A DNA stretch of 64,000 nucleotides from JAOPZW01 sp963807305 (GTDB lineage: Bacteria; Actinomycetota; Thermoleophilia; Solirubrobacterales; Solirubrobacteraceae), in the NCBI GenBank assembly GCA_963807305.1, contig CAWEBN010000010.1, forward strand, positions 124,001 through 188,000. The letters are read 5' to 3'. Both the position numbers and the translations under genes were made by a program. The notes under the pieces were generated by a model. It was not told the DNA's origin, did not search any database, and saw only the letters and a program-made list of their open reading frames with translations. Below are positions 33,349 to 41,987 of this stretch, in pieces; positions within the stretch are counted from its first letter, which is position 1, and every line of letters begins with the position of its first letter.

Positions 33349-34752
33349 ATGCCCGACGTCGTCATGCCACGCCTCTCCGATTCGATGGAGGAGGGCACGA
33401 TCCTCAAGTGGCTCAAGGCCGAAGGCGACGAGGTCGCCCGCGGCGATGAGCTCGTGGAGATCGAGACCGACAAGGCCACGATGACCTACGAGGCCGACAC
33501 CGCCGGCACGCTGGCGATCGTCGCCCAGGAGGGCGACACGCTGCCCATCGGCGAGGTCATCGCGCGCATCGGCGCCGGTGGCGAGGCGCCGGCGAGCGAC
33601 GGCGCGCCGGCCGAGGCGACGCAGCAGGCCGAAGCGTCGGGCAACGGCGGCCCGAGCGAGGCGCCGCCCGCTGCAGCGCCGGCCGCCACCGCCGAGCCGC
33701 CCGCGGCGGCTCCGGAGCCCGAGCCCGCGCAGGCCGCCGCCGCTCCCTCGGGCGAGGGGGACAGCGTCAACGGCGGGCGCGCGAAGGCCTCGCCGGTCGC
33801 GCGCCGCATCGCGCGTGAGCAGGGCATCGACCTCTCGGGCCTGCAGGGCACCGGGCCGGGTGGGCGGATCGTCAAGGCCGACGTCGAGGCGGCAGCCTCC
33901 GGCACCGCCCCGCAGGCGGCCACGCCGGCGCAGGCCGCTCCGGCGCCCGCTGAGGCCCCGGCCGCTCCCGCCGAGGCGCCGGCGGCCGAGCCGCAGGCCG
34001 CCCCGGCCGCGGCGGCGCCCCCGCCGCCCGCGAGCATCGCCGAGACGGGCACGGCGAAGGGCGACGTCAGCGTCCAGGAGCTCTCGCGCACCCAGCAGGT
34101 CATCGCGCGGCGGATGGCGGAGTCCAAGGCCACCGTCCCCGAGTTCACGATCGCGACCGACGTCGACATGGAGGGCGCCGTCGAGCTGCGCAAGCAGCTC
34201 AAGGCCGCGGCCGAGGCGGTCAGCGGCGCGGTGCCGTCCTACAACGACATGGTCGTCAAGGCGTCGGCGCTCGCGCTGCGCGAGTTCCCCCGCGCGAACG
34301 GCTCCTACAAGGACGGCCGCTTCGAGCTCTACTCGCGCGTCAACGTCGGGGTCGCCGTCGCCGCCCACGACGCGCTCGTGGTGCCGACCGTGTTCGACGC
34401 CGACCGCAAGTCGCTGGGCGAGATCGCGCGCGACACGCGGACCCTGGCCGAGCGGGTGCGGGCCAGCGCCGTCACCCCGCCCGAGCTCTCCGGCGGCACC
34501 TTCACGGTCTCGAACCTCGGGATGTTCGGCGTGACGGAGTTCAGCGCCGTCATCAACCCGCCGCAGGCCGCGATCCTCGCCGTGGGCAAGATGGAGCCCA
34601 GGGCGGTCGTCCGCGACGGCGAGGTCGTCGCGCGCAACATCATGACCCTCACCCTGGTCTGCGACCACCGGATCCTCTACGGCGCCGACGCCGCCGAGTT
34701 CCTGGCCCGCATCAAGGCGCTCCTCGAGCACCCGATCGCTCTCGCGCTCTAG
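33349..34752 (+). CDS. pdhC: 2-oxoacid (probable pyruvate) dehydrogenase E2, dihydrolipoyl acyltransferase
   Basis: 467 aa from ATG 33349. One N-terminal lipoyl domain (EIETDKATMTYEA with the lipoyl lysine), an Ala/Pro linker, an E1/E3-binding domain (SPVARRIAREQGIDLSGLQG), a second Ala/Pro linker and the catalytic acyltransferase domain. The usual H-x3-D-G active-site motif reads H-R-I-L-Y-G: Tyr for Asp. The same substitution is usual in plastid and cyanobacterial pyruvate dehydrogenase E2 proteins, so it need not mean inactivity. It follows the GGDEF-EAL gene after 45 bp. Confidence 0.9.
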   Translation: MPDVVMPRLSDSMEEGTILKWLKAEGDEVARGDELVEIETDKATMTYEADTAGTLAIVAQEGDTLPIGEVIARIGAGGEAPASDGAPAEATQQAEASGNGGPSEAPPAAAPAATAEPPAAAPEPEPAQAAAAPSGEGDSVNGGRAKASPVARRIAREQGIDLSGLQGTGPGGRIVKADVEAAASGTAPQAATPAQAAPAPAEAPAAPAEAPAAEPQAAPAAAAPPPPASIAETGTAKGDVSVQELSRTQQVIARRMAESKATVPEFTIATDVDMEGAVELRKQLKAAAEAVSGAVPSYNDMVVKASALALREFPRANGSYKDGRFELYSRVNVGVAVAAHDALVVPTVFDADRKSLGEIARDTRTLAERVRASAVTPPELSGGTFTVSNLGMFGVTEFSAVINPPQAAILAVGKMEPRAVVRDGEVVARNIMTLTLVCDHRILYGADAAEFLARIKALLEHPIALAL

Positions 34753-35103
34753 ATGCCCGGCATCGACCTGCGGGCGTTCGAGTCGCCCGACGAGGTGCGC
34801 GAGTTCGAGCGCGGCCGCTTCGAGGTCGTGCGCATCGGCGGGATGGTCGTCGGCCGCGCGACCTACGAGCCCGGCTGGCGCTGGTCGCGTCACGTGGGCG
34901 GCGACCCCGACGCGCGCTGCCAGGTCGAGCACGTCGGCCTCGTCGTCTCGGGCCGCGCCGCCATCCTCATGGACGATGGCGAGGAGCGCGTGATGGAGCC
35001 CGGCGAGCTGTTCCACGTCGCGGCCGGCCACGACTCGTGGGTCGTCGGCGACGAGCCCTACGTGTCGCTGCACTTCCTCGGCGCCGGCGACTACGCGGCG
35101 TAG
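34753..35103 (+). CDS. Cupin-domain protein
   Basis: 116 aa. A single cupin barrel (WRWSRHVGGDPDARCQVEHV, AILMDDGEERVMEPGELFHV, AGHDSWVVGDEP) with some histidines of the metal site. It starts immediately after the E2 stop. Function unknown; a sensor or ligand-binding role is possible. Confidence 0.75.
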   Translation: MPGIDLRAFESPDEVREFERGRFEVVRIGGMVVGRATYEPGWRWSRHVGGDPDARCQVEHVGLVVSGRAAILMDDGEERVMEPGELFHVAAGHDSWVVGDEPYVSLHFLGAGDYAA

Positions 35104-35149
35104 CGAGAGCTCCCCGCGTGTCGGCCGCCGCAGGCGCAGAGCGGACGGC

Positions 35150-35746
35150 TCACCGCGGAGAGCGCTCCACCGCCGCGTTGGGGCGCTGGTCGGGGTCGCG
35201 GGTGACGCCTGGCGGCGACTGGTCGGTGTTGACGAAGACGCAGAAGGCGCGATGGGAGTCGTGGCTCGCGACGCAGGTGCGATAGAGGTGGTCGCCCTGC
35301 TTGACGGTGTCGAGGTGGTTCACGTTGGCCTGATACTCGCGCGGCGCCTGGCTGATGAAGAAGCGCCGCGCTGATGCCGCTTGGGCGCCAAGGTCCTCGC
35401 TCGCGGCCCGCACGCTCGAGTGGTGCAACAGGCCGAGGGTCACCACCAGCGCCCCGCCCGCCGCGATGAGCATGGCCCCCGCGCGGTCCGTCGCGATCAC
35501 CGATGGCATCCCGGGGCGACGGCGGCGCAGCCAGCGCCCGGCCAGCGGCGCGCCGACCGCGACGAGGATCAGGTTGGCGAAGCCCGCGAGCAGCACGGTG
35601 GCGAAGAGGCCAGGGCCGCGATCGCCGGCGACGGGCAGACGGTCGAGGAGCACGGCCTCGATGACGACGGCGGCCGCGAAGGCCGGCCACATCATCGCTC
35701 CCCTCAGCCGCCAGCGCAGGCGGGTCTGCCAAAGGGCCTCGCCCAT
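35150..35746 (-). CDS. Membrane protein with three helices
   Basis: 198 aa from ATG 35746. Three hydrophobic segments in the first ~120 residues and a C-terminal ~80-residue soluble part with two cysteines (YRTCVASHDS, AFCVFVNTDQ). Not recognised. Confidence 0.6.
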   Translation of the reverse strand: MGEALWQTRLRWRLRGAMMWPAFAAAVVIEAVLLDRLPVAGDRGPGLFATVLLAGFANLILVAVGAPLAGRWLRRRRPGMPSVIATDRAGAMLIAAGGALVVTLGLLHHSSVRAASEDLGAQAASARRFFISQAPREYQANVNHLDTVKQGDHLYRTCVASHDSHRAFCVFVNTDQSPPGVTRDPDQRPNAAVERSPR

Positions 35747-35896
35747 CCTCGAAGCGTAGGGGTCAGCTACCCTGCTGAGCCTGGAGTGAGAGGCGCCCCC
35801 GCGCGGTCCGGAGATCCCGGCCACGGGTGCGAGGCTCGGGCCCTACGCGCGGCGATCCCACGCGGGCCCCCTACCACGAAGGGAACAGCAGGCCCG

Positions 35897-36955
35897 ATGG
35901 CAACCAAGACGGCGCGCGCCGACGCGCCGGGCGCCGTATCCGAGCACCTGACGCTCGACGACCGCGTCGCCCTCCTGCGCTACATGCTCCTCATGAGGGG
36001 CATCGAGGAGCGCGCGATGAACCTGTATCGCCAGGGCAAGGTGCCCGGCTCCTTCTACGACGGCTTCGGGCAGGAGGCGGTGTCGGTCGGGTCGACCTTC
36101 GCGATGAGCGCCCAGGACCGCCTGTGCATCCTGCATCGCGACCTCGGCGGCCACCTCGTGCGCGGCGTGACGCCCGCACGGATCCTCGGCCAGTACATGG
36201 GCCGCGAGGGCGGCATCACCGGCGGGCGCGACGGCAACGTGCACTTCGGCGACCACCGGCTGGGCTGCGTCGGGATGGTGTCGATGCTGCCCGACATGAT
36301 GCTCGTCGCCACAGGCATGGCGATGGCCTTCAAGCTGCGCGGTGAGCAGCGCTGCGCGATCACCTGGTTCGGCGACGGGTCGACCTCGCGCGGCGACTTC
36401 CACGAGGCGATGAACTGGGCCGGTGTGCAGAAGCTGCCGGTCATCTTCGTGCTCGAGAACAACCAGTACGCCTACTCGACGCCGACGGCGAGCCAGTTCG
36501 CGGTCGACCCCGTCGAGCGTGCCGCCGCCTACGGCTTCCCGGGCGAGCCGGTCGACGGCAACGACGTCGAGGCGATGTTCGAGGCGACGCGGCGCGCCCG
36601 CGAGCGCGCGCTGGCCGGCGACGGTCCCACGCTGCTCGAGGCCGTGACCATGCGCATGCACGGCCACGCCGCGCACGACGACATGAAGTACGTGCCCAAG
36701 GAGCAGGTCGAGGAGTGGCGCCAGAAGGACCCGATCGACCGCCAGGAGGCGCGCGTGCGCGAGGCCGGCGTCGACACCGCGGCCCTGCGCGAGGAGGTCA
36801 AGCAGTCGATCGACGCCGGCACGGAGGAGGCACTCGCCATGCCGATGCCCGACCCCGACACCGCCACGCATCGGCTCTTCCACGACGAGGGGGACGAGAT
36901 CCTCCTCGGCGACGGCGACGCGCCGTGGAGCGGCTTCGCGGGGGGTGCGTCGTAG
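35897..36955 (+). CDS. 2-oxoacid dehydrogenase E1 alpha, second set
   Basis: 352 aa from ATG 35897 with an AAGGGAA site upstream. TPP motif GDGSTSRGDFHEAMNWA followed by LENN, and GSFYDGFGQEAVSVG at the N-terminus, identify another E1alpha. It diverges from the first set in its N-terminal domain and resembles branched-chain or acetoin dehydrogenase E1 more than pyruvate dehydrogenase; substrate is not certain. The next gene overlaps its stop (GTG at 36955). Confidence 0.88.
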   Translation: MATKTARADAPGAVSEHLTLDDRVALLRYMLLMRGIEERAMNLYRQGKVPGSFYDGFGQEAVSVGSTFAMSAQDRLCILHRDLGGHLVRGVTPARILGQYMGREGGITGGRDGNVHFGDHRLGCVGMVSMLPDMMLVATGMAMAFKLRGEQRCAITWFGDGSTSRGDFHEAMNWAGVQKLPVIFVLENNQYAYSTPTASQFAVDPVERAAAYGFPGEPVDGNDVEAMFEATRRARERALAGDGPTLLEAVTMRMHGHAAHDDMKYVPKEQVEEWRQKDPIDRQEARVREAGVDTAALREEVKQSIDAGTEEALAMPMPDPDTATHRLFHDEGDEILLGDGDAPWSGFAGGAS

Positions 36956-37920
36956 TGGCGACCATGACCTACCTGCAGGCGATATCGGACGCGATGCGCC
37001 AGGAGATGCGCCACGACGAGCGCGTGCTCGTGATGGGCGAGGACATCGGCGTCTTCGGCGGGGCCTTCAAGGTCACCGACGGCTTCATCGACGAGTTCGG
37101 CCCCGACCGCGTCATGGACACGCCGCTGGCCGAGTCGGGCATCGTCGGCACCGCCGTCGGCGCCGCCGTGGTCGGGATGCGCCCGATCTGCGAGATGCAG
37201 TTCGCCGACTTCGTCTCCTGCGGCTTCGACCAGCTCGTCAACGTCGCGGGCAAGATGTACTACCGCCAGGGGCTGCCGGTGAACATCACCGTGCGCCTGC
37301 CGAGCGGCGGCGGCTTCTCGGGCGGCCCGTTCCACTCCCAGAACCCCGAGGCGTGGTTCATGCACTCGCCCGGCATGAAGGTGGTGGCGCCCTCGACGGC
37401 CGAGGACGCCAAGGGCCTGCTCATCTCCGCCATCCGCGACCACAACCCGGTGGTCTACCTCGAGCACAAGCACCTCTACCGGCGCGTCAAGGGCGAGGTC
37501 CCCGACGGCCTCTACGAGACGCCGCTGACCGCCCGCATCGCGCGCGAGGGCTCAGACCTGACGGTCATCGCCTACGGCGCCATGGTCCACACCGCGCTCG
37601 AGGCCACCGAGGACCTCGACGGCGCCTCGGTCGAGGTCCTCGACCTGCGCTCGCTCGTCCCGCTCGACGAGGAGGCGATCCTCGCCAGCGTGCGCAAGAC
37701 CTCGAAGGTCCTGATCGTCGACGAGGCCAACCAGACGTGCGCTGCCGGCGCGCAGGTGGCGGCGGTCATCGCCGAGAAGGGCTTCGAGGACCTCGACGGC
37801 CCCGTCCGCCGCGTGGCCACGCCCGACGTGCCGATCCCGTTCTCGCCCCCGCTCGAGCAGGCGCTGCTGCCGAGCGTCGATCGCGTCAAGGAGGCCGCCC
37901 GTGAGCTCCTCGAATATTGA
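36955..37920 (+). CDS. 2-oxoacid dehydrogenase E1 beta, second set
   Basis: 321 aa, GTG 36955 sharing its G with the E1alpha TAG; an ATG at 36964 is an alternative. MGEDIGVFGGAFKVTDGFID, TPLAESGIVGTAVGAAV and LRSLVPLDEEAILA are E1beta blocks. Overlaps the E2 gene by 20 nt, so the three second-set genes form a tightly coupled operon. Confidence 0.9.
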   Translation: MATMTYLQAISDAMRQEMRHDERVLVMGEDIGVFGGAFKVTDGFIDEFGPDRVMDTPLAESGIVGTAVGAAVVGMRPICEMQFADFVSCGFDQLVNVAGKMYYRQGLPVNITVRLPSGGGFSGGPFHSQNPEAWFMHSPGMKVVAPSTAEDAKGLLISAIRDHNPVVYLEHKHLYRRVKGEVPDGLYETPLTARIAREGSDLTVIAYGAMVHTALEATEDLDGASVEVLDLRSLVPLDEEAILASVRKTSKVLIVDEANQTCAAGAQVAAVIAEKGFEDLDGPVRRVATPDVPIPFSPPLEQALLPSVDRVKEAARELLEY

Positions 37921-39383
37921 ACGGCGGCCGGACGAAGCCGATCGCAATCAAGGGCGGGGGCCGGATGCCCCCGACGAGGACCCTGTTCTGGTGGACGTCG
38001 TCATGCCCCAGATGGGCGTCTCGGTCTCCGAGGGCACCATCGTCGAGTGGCGCAAGCAGGTCGGTGACTGGGTCGAGTACGAGGAGGCGATCGTCGACAT
38101 CTCGACCGACAAGATCGACACCGAGGTCCCGTCGCCCGCGGCCGGGCGCGTGGCCGAGATCGTGGTGGAGGTCGGCACGACGGTCGACGTCGGCGTCGTG
38201 CTCGCGCGCCTGGCCACTGACGCCAAGCCCGGCCAGCCGCACGCCTCCGAGCAGAACGGCGCCCCGCCCACCAGCGAGGCCGCGGCGGCGACCGGCGAGA
38301 CGCCGGTGGAGGCGACCGCGACGCCGTCGCCGGAGCCGGGGACGGCCGCTGCTGACGAGGCGCCGCGCGCGCGGCGCGCGGCCGGCGCCCGGCGCTACTC
38401 CCCGGTGGTCCAGCGCATCGCGGCCGAGCACGACGTCGATCTCGACCAGGTGCAGGGCACCGGGCGCGACGGCCGCGTGCGCAAGCAGGACGTGCTCGCC
38501 TTCGTCGAGTCCGGCGCGACGACGGGCGGCGCCGCCGCCGCCGAGCCGGCGGTCGAGGAGCCGCCGCTGCACATCGAGTCGCCCTACAGGCCCGACCCGC
38601 CGGCGACGAAGCCGGCCGCGGCGCCCGCCCCCGCTCCGGCCGCCGAGCCGGCACCCGCGGCGGCCGCGGCGGCGCTCCGCCGCTCCCGCCGCTCCCGCCG
38701 CTCCCGCCGGCGCCTACCAGCCCCCGGCGGCCGCCCCGCTGTCGCGCATGCGCAAGCTCGTCGGCGACCACATGAAGCGCTCGCTCGAGACCGCGGCCAC
38801 GTGCACGACGTGGATCGAGGCCGACATGTCGCGCGTCGAGCGCGCGCGCAAGCAGGCGGGCCTGACCGCGCTGCCCTTCGTGGCTCGCGCCACCATCGAC
38901 GCGCTGCGAGAGTACCCCGCGCTCAACGCATGGCTCGAGGGCGATCAGCACACCGTCCACGGCGACGTGAACCTCGGCATCGCGGTGTCGCTCGGCGAGG
39001 ACGGGCTCATCGTGCCGGTCATCCAGTCCGCGCAGGACCTATCGGCCGAAGGGCTCTCCAAGCGCATCAAGGAGCTGGCTCGCGCGGCGCGCTCGCGGCA
39101 GCTGCGCCCCGACGACGTCCAGGGCGGCACCTTCACCATCACCAACCCGGGCCAGTTCGGATCGGTGATGGCGACGCCCGTCATCAACCAGCCCCAGGTC
39201 GCGATCCTCGACCTCGAGGCAGTCGTCAAGCGCCCGGTGGTCGTGACCGACGAGGACGGCAACGACTCGATCGCCATCCGCCCGATGACCGTCTTGGGCC
39301 TGTCCTGGGACCACCGCGCGCTCGACGGCGCGCTGGCCGCGCAGTTCCTGGCCGCCGTCAAACGCCGGCTCGAGAGCCTCTAA
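37901..39383 (+). CDS. 2-oxoacid dehydrogenase E2, second set, with an internal frameshift
   Basis: Starts at GTG 37901 with a GGAGG site. First frame: lipoyl domain (DISTDKIDTEVPSP) and E1/E3-binding domain (RRYSPVVQRIAAEHDVDLDQ), then an Ala/Pro linker. The catalytic domain (YQPPAAAPLSRMRKLVGDH, LSWDHRALDGALAAQFLAA with the normal H-x3-D-G) is read one frame over from about 38676. A net +1 (or -2) change lies in the linker, within repeats of CCGCTCCCG at 38675-38710. Corrected, the protein is about 490 aa. If the shift is real, E2 is separated from its catalytic domain; assembly error is likelier. Confidence 0.82.
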
Positions 39384-39838
39384 GCAGGCCGGACCGGCAG
39401 CCGCTCGTCGTGCGGGCCGAGCACCCAGTGCTCGGTCACGGCGGCGCGGTACAGCCGGTGGCGCGCGGGCGCGGTCACGTCGGCGAGCGTCCACGGTCGA
39501 ATGCCCTGCGCCGTGTTCTCGCGGGCGAACACCTCCATGCCCTGCTCGAGCTCGACCCCCTCGAGCTCCACCGCGACCGCCTGCATGTAGACGGCCGCGG
39601 CGGAGCCGACGGGAACCTGCGAGTCGAACACGACGATGCTGACCTGCGGGCGGGCCGCGAGGTTGCGCGAGTGGCGCGCCTGAGGCGAGGAGACCCAGAA
39701 GAGCGCGTCGTAGCCCTCTCGCGCGAACCACACCGGCGACACCCACGGCTGCCCCTGCCCGTCCGCGGTCCCGAGCGTCATGTAACGGTTGCCCGCGAAC
39801 ACGGCCCGGGCGACCGCGTCGAGATCGGCGTCGCTCAT
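39380..39838 (-). CDS. Pyridoxamine 5'-phosphate oxidase-family flavoprotein
   Basis: 152 aa. NRYMTLGTADGQGQPWVSPV at the N-terminus and ALFWVSSPQARHSRNLAARP are typical of the split-barrel FMN-binding superfamily of small PNPOx-like proteins. Convergent with the E2 gene, 4-nt overlap. Its ATG overlaps the TrmO stop. Confidence 0.82.
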   Translation of the reverse strand: MSDADLDAVARAVFAGNRYMTLGTADGQGQPWVSPVWFAREGYDALFWVSSPQARHSRNLAARPQVSIVVFDSQVPVGSAAAVYMQAVAVELEGVELEQGMEVFARENTAQGIRPWTLADVTAPARHRLYRAAVTEHWVLGPHDERLPVRPA

Positions 39839-40239
39839 GCGCCCAGCCCTCGCTGCAGCACTGGCTTGACGTCGACGATCGGCGTGCCGTCGACGGCCTC
39901 GAGGCTGCGCACGCGGACCCGCGCACCTTCGACCGCCACGACCTGCACCGGGTGCAGGCCGATCGGATTCGGGCGGTCGGCGGAGCGCGTGCTGAAGACG
40001 CCCGTGAGCGGGTTGGCGACGTCGTCGCGCGGGTGCACGCGCAAGACGTCGCGGTCGGCGCGGTGCAGCCAGGTGAGGACGATCACCTCGGCGCCCGGCG
40101 CGATCCCCTCGAGCCCGTCGAGCACAGACGGCTCGAAGACCAGCCAGGCGTCGGGCGCCCCCTCGAAACCCTGCTTGGGCGCCAACGCCCGGTCGGTCAG
40201 CTCGGACTCGACCTGCCCGATCGGCGTGAGCTCGATCAC
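39835..40239 (-). CDS. trmO: tRNA (N6-threonylcarbamoyladenosine-N6)-methyltransferase TrmO
   Basis: 134 aa. The FSTRSADRPNPIGL motif is the signature of the TsaA/TrmO family, which methylates t6A37 in tRNA. GTG 40239 overlaps the RibD/DHFR-like stop and its own stop overlaps the flavoprotein start, so the three genes are one coupled operon. Confidence 0.87.
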   Translation of the reverse strand: MIELTPIGQVESELTDRALAPKQGFEGAPDAWLVFEPSVLDGLEGIAPGAEVIVLTWLHRADRDVLRVHPRDDVANPLTGVFSTRSADRPNPIGLHPVQVVAVEGARVRVRSLEAVDGTPIVDVKPVLQRGLGA

Positions 40240-40811
40240 GCGGCGTCCCCGGCCGGCGCGTAGGTGAGGATCAGGGTGTCGCCGGCGGGCTTCGAGTCGA
40301 CCAGCCGCAACGTGCTGACGTCGCTGTCGCCGGCGAACATCCGCTTGCCGGCACCGAGCACGGTCGGGAAGACCATGAGCCGGTACTCGTCGACGAGATC
40401 GTTGGCGCGCAGTGTCTCGACCAGCTGGGCGCTGCCGTTGACGAGCACGTCGCCGCCCGGCTCCCGGCGCAGCTTCGTCACCGTGTCGACGAGGTCGGCC
40501 GGCTTGACGACCACCGAGTTGTTCCACTCGGCGTCGTCCAACGAGCTCGAGACGACGTACTTGCGCATGCCGTTGAACTTGTCGGCGAACTCGCCCTCGC
40601 GCGACGGCCACGCCTCGGCGAAGCCCTCGTAGGTCACGCGGCCGAGCAGCAGGGCGTCGGACGCCATGAGCTCGTCGAGCTTGAACTGGTCGCCCTCGGG
40701 GCCGCGGTCGAACTTGAACGCCCAGCCGCCGCGGTCCCAGCTCTCGGAGCCACCCGGGTCCTCCATCACGCCATCGACCGAGACGAACTGCGAAACGACG
40801 ATCTTTGCCAT
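40236..40811 (-). CDS. DHFR/RibD C-terminal-family reductase
   Basis: 191 aa. SQFVSVDGVMEDPGG, DALLLGRVTYEGFAEAW, VVSSSLDDAEWNNS and DVLVNGSAQLVETL are the blocks of small bacterial DHFR-fold proteins annotated as RibD C-terminal domain. Likely NADPH-dependent, substrate unknown. GGGAGAT upstream of ATG 40811 is the ribosome-binding site. Confidence 0.85.
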   Translation of the reverse strand: MAKIVVSQFVSVDGVMEDPGGSESWDRGGWAFKFDRGPEGDQFKLDELMASDALLLGRVTYEGFAEAWPSREGEFADKFNGMRKYVVSSSLDDAEWNNSVVVKPADLVDTVTKLRREPGGDVLVNGSAQLVETLRANDLVDEYRLMVFPTVLGAGKRMFAGDSDVSTLRLVDSKPAGDTLILTYAPAGDAA

Positions 40812-40849
40812 GTCTGTATCTCCCTGCGTTGTGGTTTGTGTGTGCGGAC

Positions 40850-41065
40850 TTAGACCGCGGGCGGCGCGGAAATTCGTCGGTCCTCGCGCCGCGCCAGACC
40901 CGCGCCGGGGCGAACGCGGCCGCCCGGCTTGAAGACGGCCAGGGCGACGGCGGCGATCGCGAAGGAAAGGTTCGCAGCCCCCGCGACCGTCAGCTCCCAC
41001 CGCGCCGCGCCGCGCGGCCCGCCCTCGGCGCTGCGATCGATGAGGGCCTGCACCGACGGGCGCAC
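40850..41065 (-). CDS. Fragmentary small membrane protein
   Basis: 71 aa from GTG 41065, with one clear hydrophobic segment (LSFAIAAVALAVF). The same frame continues upstream with a good hydrophobic stretch (LALQLAIILTGALVV) back to the cupin gene, but has no standard start codon there. This suggests a lost start or a frameshift near 41100-41130. A DUF-type two-helix membrane protein, unassigned. Confidence 0.4.
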   Translation of the reverse strand: MRPSVQALIDRSAEGGPRGAARWELTVAGAANLSFAIAAVALAVFKPGGRVRPGAGLARREDRRISAPPAV

Positions 41066-41129
41066 GACGAGCGCGCCGGTGAGGATGATCGCGAGCTGGA
41101 GCGCGAGCTTGCTCGCATCCGCCCCGGGC

Positions 41130-41978
41130 TCACGACGATGCCTCGCGACCGATCTGCGGTCCGACGGTCGTGACCTGCGGTACGGGCGCGAGCGCCCACT
41201 CGGGCGCGTCGACGCCCGCGTGGTCTGCCGCGATCCGCGCGAAGTGGCGTTCGAAGCCGGCGGGCGTGCACACGATCAGCGTGCGCGCCTCGGCGCCGCT
41301 GTGGTTCGCGAACGTGTGGTGGACCCCGCGCGGCGCGAAGGCCAATTCGCCCGCGCGACACGTGAGGAGCTCGTCACCGAGTTGGAAGGTGAGCTCGCCG
41401 TCGAGCACCCAGAAGAGCTCGTCGAAGTCGTGATGGTGCAGGCGCGGGCCGGCGAAGCCCGCCCCGACGCGGTTCTCCATCACCGCTATCCGCCCCCCGC
41501 TCTGCTCGCCGCGCACGCGGACGTCGATCCGCCCGGCCGCGGGCGCGATCGGGGTCGCCGCGGCGAGGTCGTCACGCTCGCCGATGTGCGCACCGAGGGT
41601 CGTCACCGGGGGCGTGGGTGCGAGTGCCCACGATGGCGGCTCCTCGGCGGCCGCCTGCGCAGCGAGCCTGGCGAAGTAGCGCTCGAAGCCCGCCGGAGTG
41701 CAGAGCAGCAGGTAGCGCGCCGGAGCGTCGCCGAAGTTCGCGAGGGTGTGCTCGACGCCGCCGGGCGCGAAGGCGAGCGCCCCCGGCCCGGCGGTGAAGA
41801 GATCGTCTCCGAGCTGGAACGTCAGCTCGCCGTCGAGGATGTAGAACGCCTCGTCGAACGCGTGGCGGTGCAGCGGCGGGCCCTCCCAGCGGGCGGGCAG
41901 CGTGTTCTCGACCGCGGAGATCGCGCCGGCGGTCTGCTCGCCGCGCAGTACGACGATGGTGCTGAATCCGGAAGGCAT
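41130..41978 (-). CDS. Tandem-cupin protein
   Basis: 282 aa formed of two very similar cupin domains (LHRHAFDEAFYILDGELTFQ and LHHHDFDELFWVLDGELTFQ). Both carry the HxH...D/E metal motif. The protein is encoded just after the efflux-pump gene and sits under the same promoter region. It may be a dioxygenase or isomerase acting on the pump's substrate; not proven. Confidence 0.84.
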   Translation of the reverse strand: MPSGFSTIVVLRGEQTAGAISAVENTLPARWEGPPLHRHAFDEAFYILDGELTFQLGDDLFTAGPGALAFAPGGVEHTLANFGDAPARYLLLCTPAGFERYFARLAAQAAAEEPPSWALAPTPPVTTLGAHIGERDDLAAATPIAPAAGRIDVRVRGEQSGGRIAVMENRVGAGFAGPRLHHHDFDELFWVLDGELTFQLGDELLTCRAGELAFAPRGVHHTFANHSGAEARTLIVCTPAGFERHFARIAADHAGVDAPEWALAPVPQVTTVGPQIGREASS

Positions 41979-41987
41979 CTGTCCTCC

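Noticed and set aside
31303..35073. A 1256-codon open frame on the minus strand opposite the GGDEF-EAL and E2 genes.
   Set aside because: It is antisense to three well-supported genes, has a repetitive Arg/Glu/Asp/Gly-rich composition and no recognisable motif; typical of long shadow frames in high-GC DNA.
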